From NCBI RefSeq assembly GCF_032062135.1, contig NC_092858.1, forward strand, positions 164,935,687 through 164,999,686: a stretch of DNA of 64,000 bases, read 5' to 3'. Below the pieces are notes generated by a model. It made no database searches, was not told the DNA's origin, and saw nothing but the letters and a program-made list of their open reading frames with translations. The position numbers and the translations under genes are program-made. Each line of letters starts with the position of its first letter. Position 1 is the first letter of the stretch. This document shows, piece after piece, positions 58,501-64,000 of this stretch. This DNA comes from Pyxicephalus adspersus. Lineage: Eukaryota; Chordata; Amphibia; Anura; Pyxicephalidae.

Positions 58501-61500
58501 GTATATATTGTTTTCATTTATCTGCTAGCCTGTGGTCTGTGTANNNNNNNNNNNNNNNNNNNNNNNNNNNNNNNNNNNNNNNNNNNNNNNNNNNNNNNNN
58601 NNNNNNNNNNNNNNNNNNNNNNNNNNNNNNNNNNNNNNNNNNNNNNNNNNNNNNNNNNNNNNNNNNNNNNNNNNNNNNNNNNNNNNNNNNNNNNNNNNNN
58701 NNNNNNNNNNNNNNNNNNNNNNNNNNNNNNNNNNNNNNNNNNNNNNNNNNNNNNNNNNNNNNNNNNNNNNNNNNNNNNNNNNNNNNNNNNNNNNNNNNNN
58801 NNNNNNNNNNNNNNNNNNNNNNNNNNNNNNNNNNNNNNNNNNNNNNNNNNNNNNNNNNNNNNNNNNNNNNNNNNNNNNNNNNNNNNNNNNNNNNNNNNNN
58901 NNNNNNNNNNNNNNNNNNNNNNNNNNNNNNNNNNNNNNNNNNNNNNNNNNNNNNNNNNNNNNNNNNNNNNNNNNNNNNNNNNNNNNNNNNNNNNNNNNNN
59001 NNNNNNNNNNNNNNNNNNNNNNNNNNNNNNNNNNNNNNNNNNNNNNNNNNNNNNNNNNNNNNNNNNNNNNNNNNNNNNNNNNNNNNNNNNNNNNNNNNNN
59101 NNNNNNNNNNNNNNNNNNNNNNNNNNNNNNNNNNNNNNNNNNNNNNNNNNNNNNNNNNNNNNNNNNNNNNNNNNNNNNNNNNNNNNNNNNNNNNNNNNNN
59201 NNNNNNNNNNNNNNNNNNNNNNNNNNNNNNNNNNNNNNNNNNNNNNNNNNNNNNNNNNNNNNNNNNNNNNNNNNNNNNNNNNNNNNNNNNNNNNNNNNNN
59301 NNNNNNNNNNNNNNNNNNNNNNNNNNNNNNNNNNNNNNNNCATTTTAACTTCATCCTAATTGGATTCTAATCTGATCAATGAAAACAAAACTTCATGCAT
59401 TCTTTTAAAAAACATCCCAATCCTTTCTTTTAGAATAGGAACCGTTACTTTGATGCATAGACTTTGTCATTATTATTAATAATGAACAGGATTTTTATAT
59501 TGCTCCTCAGCGCTGTACAATAGGGGTTGCAAATGACAGACATATACAAACAATGACACAGGAGAAGAAAATGATCCTGTCCCAAAGAGCTTACAATTCT
59601 AGAAAGTGGGGGAAGTCTCACACAATGGGATGGGGGATATGGATTGGTGGGTAAGTAGTGAGGGTTCTAGAAAGTATTGAGCTGTGGATGTGACGAGGTT
59701 ATGAGTGAGGAAGTCATTAGTAGGTCATTCGAGAAGCGAAGAGAGTGGCTAGGGGAGTATTTTTCTACCAGGTCAGAAAGGTAAGTGGGACAAGAAAGAT
59801 CTGCTAGGAACTTGAAGCATTGTACTATAGCTCTTGCAGCAAAAGGCCCAGCATTGGGCAATCCGTGAAAAGGTAACATTTTGACTTCTGCAGCTTTTCA
59901 CACTAATCCTTTCCGGACTGAAACCCTATTACTTACCCAAATCCCAATCCATACCCAAAAGAAGACCCAAACATTCCAGCAGGGGTTCTTTTATGTTGCT
60001 TCAGATGAATGTTATAGTAATTGATCATTTAAATATGTGCAGCAACACAAACAAAGAAACCAGGCTACAATAATCCACACAGAGTGGTAAAACATCAGGT
60101 GGCATTTAGTAGAAGATCTTCTGCCAGTTGGCTTTTGTTCTTTAATATATATAGATTTCTAACTTAACATAATTCTCATGTTATTCAGGAGTGTGTGTGC
60201 TTAGTACAAAATGCTGGTAAGCACTGGGATTAGGAGAGAATGGTTGCATTGCAGTTGCTGATATGTTTGAGGTACTCTTTTTTTTTTGTGTTTTGCAGGT
60301 ATGGGTGGAATCACTGGCATGCCTCCTCTTGCAGCTGTAGCCCCTGTGCCAATGCCTCCTATCCCTGTAGTAGGGATGTCTCCTCCTTTAGTGTCTTCTG
60401 TTCCCGGTACAGCAATGCCACCTCTGGCTAATGGAGCCCCCACCGTAATCCAGCAACTTCCTGCTTTTGCTCACTCTGGTATGCTGCTTAAAGCTAATCC
60501 TCATCACACCTTTCCAGATTACTTTTTAACATTTTGCAAGCTTTCTGATATCATCTGTTCCATGCACAGGATTGTTCTTGCTACAGGAATATATTTATTG
60601 CTACACACGTGCAGGGTTGCTTAGTGTCCCTTACTTTGTCATTAGAAAAGAAGGAAAGGTTCAAGTGTGACCCGGTTTTTTTTTTTTTTTTTTTTTAAAC
60701 TGCTGGTTTTCTCTCTCTGGCTGACATAAACACTTTTATTAATAACTTTTAATTAATAATAACTTCAAAATAAGTTTTGGGTTTCTTTAGGCATATACTT
60801 TCTGGGTTCTCAGAGAACATTAGTGCTAAAAAAAACAGTCTGGGAACAAACCTCAAATAGGAGGTGAGCAATGCGGCCCTCTAATTTTCTCATGACAGTC
60901 ACTGTAAGGTGCATCTAAGACATAAAAAATATTAAAATGTTTCTTTCACTGTACTGTTTTCTACAGATTTTTAGGATTACTTAATACCTCCCTTTCCCCT
61001 AGGAATCTATTTGTAAAGCAGTGATTTTGACATTCACTGATATGTTACTGCCATTAAAACATAGACCTAGAAGCCTCTGCACCGGGGAATGTTTCAGTGA
61101 ATGTTAGATATGCTGGTTTATCAATGAATCCTCTAATCGTCATAAAGTTTGACAGGAGGAGTGTTGTACAGTCCACAAACTGGGCAAGGTTGATAAGACT
61201 GCCGTGGATTACGCTGCAGAGTAAACAGGATTTCTGTTAGAATAAATGGGTATTTTTGCAACAGATAATAGACCTAGAAAACTTAAAAAATTAGAAAGCT
61301 TTTACTGTTTACCAAAACACAAAAACAGAAATGTAACTTAAAATACATTAACCATAATAAAATGCATAGTTTATAGTCCATGGCAGTGTGCAAAGGTTCT
61401 AGACACAGATTGGTTTCCCCAGAAACTTTTGTAAATGTACACACAAACGGCCACATAAATCCCCCTAGGCATTACACAATTTATCGCAGCATGGTCGCAA

Positions 61501-63609
61501 CATATCGCATATGGTCCTAGCTTATGTTATATTTGAGATGACAGATTCAATTTAAAAAGGGCAGAAGGAAATGCACAAGCACATTTTTGGAATTTTTTTT
61601 TTCTAAATGGATTTCCTGTAGCATGTAAAAAAAACAGTCATCCGGATGACAGATAAATCTTTTAAGTTGACATTTAAGACAAATGTGTGAAATGGTCTCA
61701 TGCCGTCTGAAATTTCTGTAAAAAGAATGCATAACCATCCAGTCCCGTTCCTCACTCCTAAAGTAATAATTCCTGAAGCAGACTAATTTAGTCACAGACA
61801 TTTCTCTCCTGGCACTGCTAAAGTCCATCTGTACCAGAAATGTCTTGTTTACCTTTGCACTGCTGCATGGTGGCTTTCATATATATCCCTCAATTTTCTA
61901 CTGCAGTAAATATTAAAACTACTCTGTGGATTGCATACAGCATCTGCCTGCCGAGCAGTTTTGTTTATAGAGAGATCACTGGGCTGCACTATTCCTCCTC
62001 TTTCCATCTTATAAAATCACTGAATCCAAAGTGAACTCAACAGCTCATTTATCAATCAACTGATTTTTAGGTACACAAGTTGTCATGTGTATGAACAATC
62101 AATCAAATCAGATTGGTAGAATTTTATACACATATAGCTTTCGACTTCCAATAGGTTCTTTATTGATCCTAAAAGTCAATTGGAGTGGCCGTTTGAGCCC
62201 AAAATTGTCAAAGGTCTGTTTCTGTGTACCATGCCTAACTTCCATTTTTTACATGGCTTTATAAGCTTGGCTATAGCCACATACACACATAGGATTTTTT
62301 TTGTAGCTGGAAATAATCTTTTCTGATTCGGAGACTGTTGAACATACACGTGCGCATACACACACACATGCCCATGCTCTGAGAGAGGAGTGAGTGGCAC
62401 CCTGCTGAACTCTCCTTCATTGACTTGCATAGTGGTTGTTCCATCACATTGTTCATTGAGCAATTATGGTGGCTTGATGAACCGCGTGGAGTAGCTATTG
62501 TACACGTCAGAGGTGTAAGCAGCCCTAACAACTGCCTTTGCTTTGTCTAATGAGAGTGCCTCTGTGGCTGGTAAATGCACCCTTAGGGGACAGTGCAGGG
62601 GCATTTGGTAGATCTTGGGCATTAATTGAGGGCAATCAGAGGGGACATAGAGGAGTTGTTTTTTTTCATATTACTTTTAAATGTTAAAATGAAGTACAGG
62701 TTCGCTTTAAGAGCCCCAGTAGTAACATAACAAAGTCACTGTTCCACTGCTCACTGAACTCTTCAGTAACCACCCAAAAAAAAACAGATGGTTACTGAAA
62801 AGTGCCAGGTGGTGCACCCAGCTAAAATTGGCTGGGGAGAACACTATGTTCTAACCAAATGCTGTAGTCACCAAATCTCCCTGATGTATTCCCCGTGGTG
62901 TACAATAAGTAGATTTTAAAGCCAAGCTGAGAAATCATTCCACCTTTGTTACAGCCTTCTGAGAGGGTCTGGAATGTACCTAGTATTAGGAGACTTTGTA
63001 CTAGGTAGCAATACTTTTTCATTTTGCTCATCTGTGATCAATATCTCATCCTAAACTGATCAGAAAACTAATATCAAAGTATATGGATGGCAAAAGACAA
63101 CTTCATGAAGACTGGAATGAAAAACGGATTGATGCAATTTCTATGATTATTGCTTGACATTAAAGTGCTTGTGGCTATTTACAGCAATGCAGTCTGAATA
63201 GTTAAAAGTGAATCATCAAAGAAAACCTATCCAACGCAAGCAAAAGGTTATTCCCTGATTCTTGTAGATATCTACCTTCCCAGTTGCTTAAACTTTGATA
63301 TTTGAATACCAGTCAAGTGTAGAAATACATATGGTTATATGAACAGCAGTTTTTTCCACTGAATGGAAGATTTTGGTTATCACATAACCGGAAAGTCACC
63401 TTGTCTAAAAGGCAGTAATTTTGCCTGCCATTTTTTCAGTAATACTTTAGCATACAGTTGCATACAAATGGTAATGTTATATTATAATTCTGAGTTTGCT
63501 TTTATGTATTTGTAGCCACGTTGCCAAAGAGTTCGTCATTTGGCCGCTCTGGTGCTGGAGGCCAAGTAAACACTAAACTGCAGAAAGCTCAGTCGTTTGA
63601 TGTTGCTAT
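49545..63609 (+). CDS. ITSN1: ITSN1 (intersectin-1), 5' portion of the CDS
   Basis: Intersectin-1 is a large endocytic scaffold (two EH domains, coiled coil, five SH3 domains; DH-PH-C2 in the long form) that links clathrin-coat assembly with actin signalling. Six coding exons (49545-49575, 52059-52151, 54558-54621, 58247-58407, 60299-60478, 63516-63609) join in frame to 207 codons plus two bases. The product covers EH1 (about residues 20-110) with the EF-hand loop [12 protein letters not shown] at 67-78 and the conserved EH tryptophan W63. A Pro/Met/Val-rich linker follows, ending [13 protein letters not shown]2 and everything downstream lie beyond the right edge. All donors and acceptors are GT-AG. 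Confidence 0.96.
49582..49627. repeat. 22-bp direct duplication beside the exon 2 donor
   Basis: GCATTTCTAATCTGAATGTC plus TC occurs twice in tandem, starting seven bases after the exon boundary. Confidence 0.95.
49735..49855. mobile_element. hAT-like MITE (CAGTGTTCTCCCC family), truncated
   Basis: 'acccctgtgttgtgacccaactgaaaagtgccaggcggtgcgcccaactaaa' and 'ggggagaaaacc'. The left end is missing. Confidence 0.5.
50370..50535. mobile_element. hAT-like MITE (CAGTGTTCTCCCC family), full copy
   Basis: Left CAGTGTTCTCCCCCGCC; the right end '...ctgggtttaacactg' is its degenerate inverse. Confidence 0.65.
52059..52151 (+). CDS. ITSN1: ITSN1 exon 3
   Basis: 93 bp. Encodes [20 protein letters not shown] and [10 protein letters not shown], the first helix region of EH1. 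Acceptor CCAAAGCAG, donor GTAATT. Confidence 0.96.
53127..53470 (+). mobile_element. tRNA-derived SINE
   Basis: Head 'gggcacagtggctcagtggttagc' with the otherwise rare longer middle 'ggtactccggtttcctcc'. Tail 'cgccatataaatactgtg'. Confidence 0.85.
54558..54621 (+). CDS. ITSN1: ITSN1 exon 4
   Basis: 64 bp. Encodes [20 protein letters not shown] and the first two bases of W63, in the central EH1 helices. Acceptor TTATTGCAG, donor GTGAGT. Confidence 0.96.
55199..55276. repeat. 38-bp tandem duplication
   Basis: Two exact copies of a 38-bp unit beginning TTCAGATATACAGCAGAGCT. Confidence 0.95.
57029..57798. mobile_element. ~770-bp foldback DNA element in ITSN1
   Basis: Left GTCACTTTTGAGGCACATGC; the right end reverse-complements to GGGACTTTTGAGGCACATGC. 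Arms of about 280 bp match throughout, for example 'cgcagaagctatatgtctgcttcttcag' against 'ctgaagaagcggacatatagcttctgcg'. AATT on both sides may be the target duplication. No long ORF. Confidence 0.85.
58247..58407 (+). CDS. ITSN1: ITSN1 exon 5 (EF-hand of EH1)
   Basis: 161 bp. Encodes [20 protein letters not shown] and [13 protein letters not shown], then a Pro/Val-rich segment. [12 protein letters not shown] has Asp/Asn/Asp/Asp/Glu at the EF-hand loop positions. Acceptor TTTCTCTGCAG, donor GTCAGT. Confidence 0.96.
58544..59340. other. assembly gap (797 N)
   Basis: Unsequenced run in the intron between ITSN1 exons 5 and 6. No coding sequence seems to be missing, because exons 5 and 6 join in frame and in line with the family. 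Confidence 1.
59472..59600 (-). repeat. tail-type repeat, reverse
   Basis: 'aacaggatttttatattgctcctcagcgctgtac' to 'aaagagcttacaattc', with an AAT-rich tail at its left. Confidence 0.75.
60299..60478 (+). CDS. ITSN1: ITSN1 exon 6 (linker)
   Basis: 180 bp. Encodes [20 protein letters not shown], then [15 protein letters not shown] and [16 protein letters not shown]: the low-complexity Pro/Met/Val linker between EH1 and EH2. Acceptor TTTTGCAG, donor GTATGC. Confidence 0.95.
62740..62852. mobile_element. hAT-like MITE (CAGTGTTCTCCCC family)
   Basis: 'cagatggttactgaaaagtgccaggtggtgcacccagctaaa' and the right terminus 'ggggagaacact'. Confidence 0.6.
63516..63609 (+). CDS. ITSN1: ITSN1 exon 7
   Basis: 94 bp. 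Encodes [20 protein letters not shown] and [10 protein letters not shown]. The donor is taken as GCTAT|GTAAGT, leaving a split codon in the same phase as the human S codon. Acceptor ATTTGTAG. Confidence 0.93.
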
Positions 63610-64000
63610 GTAAGTATTCAGCATTTATGGTCATATTTAAGCCTCAATTATAGTCACCCATGCCGTTAACAATCAAACTTTCAATTTGTTCTTTCTTCAG
63701 AAACAACCCAACGCTAAAAGACAGCTTACATTTTAACAATTTTACTTCTAAAACACATACTAACATTAAATGTCTCCCTGAGTATCATAAAGATGACCAA
63801 TAGCAAATATTTATTCATACATGAAATAATAAACTAGTTAAAAATGTGTCAGTTTTTTTAAAATCAGTGACCTATACCCAATATTCTTTCTCTTTTCCAC
63901 TGTTTAATCTGCTTATTAAATGGTTTTGTATCTGTTATATGCTTGTTGATAGTGTAACTTCCCTTTCTGGTTTAAAAAGTGTTATGATTTTTCCTGACCA

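Noticed and set aside
58476..59359. Very long ORFs at 58.5-59.4 kb
   Set aside because: Artefact of translating the run of N.

Overview
This looks like nuclear DNA from a frog, probably a ranoid neobatrachian. Exons are short and separated by kilobase introns with GT-AG sites. The proteins match the vertebrate genes GART, CRYZL1 and ITSN1. The introns are full of short dispersed repeats whose tails read like the 'acagcgctgcgtaatatgttggcgctatataaata' type that I associate with frog genomes. The frog assignment rests on recalled repeat character, not on a search. No bacterial, viral or CRISPR content was seen.

Layout. (1) Positions 28-174, minus strand: the first coding exon of GART (purine synthesis); the rest of the gene lies off the left edge. 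(2) About 175-8100: GART 5' intron, its probable promoter region (about 3.6-3.8 kb) and intergenic DNA. It holds a nested pair of DNA transposons with intact target duplications, several minisatellites of 30-31 bp period and a decayed ~75-bp repeat carrying eight CTCF-like cores. (3) 8153-24341, minus strand: a complete CRYZL1 coding sequence in 12 coding exons. They join in frame to 348 codons plus stop, and one intron is an AT-AC (U12-type) intron. Non-coding 5' exons probably lie at 30.7-30.9 kb. (4) About 30.4-31.2 kb: a head-to-head promoter region shared by CRYZL1 (leftward) and ITSN1 (rightward), with two perfect CRE sites, a YY1-type site and a CCAAT box. (5) 31.1-64 kb, plus strand: the 5' part of ITSN1 (endocytic scaffold). 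It has a non-coding exon 1, an 18.3-kb first intron and six coding exons encoding about 207 residues (the EH1 domain and following linker); the gene runs off the right edge. An assembly gap of 797 N lies in the intron after coding exon 4.

The genes do not form a pathway. GART makes purines, CRYZL1 is a medium-chain reductase-like protein and ITSN1 organises clathrin endocytosis. As I recall the human order (GART-SON-DONSON-CRYZL1-ITSN1), SON and DONSON are missing between GART and CRYZL1 here. That means rearrangement, an assembly join or gene movement, and is one of the more checkable oddities.

Much of the rest is repeats: a tRNA-derived SINE (about 12 copies), a tail-only family sharing its 3' end, a palindromic ~200-bp foldback MITE (7 copies), several hAT-like MITE families, a ~770-bp foldback element in ITSN1, an L1-like ORF2 relic and a near-identical 1545-bp tandem duplication in ITSN1 intron 1.
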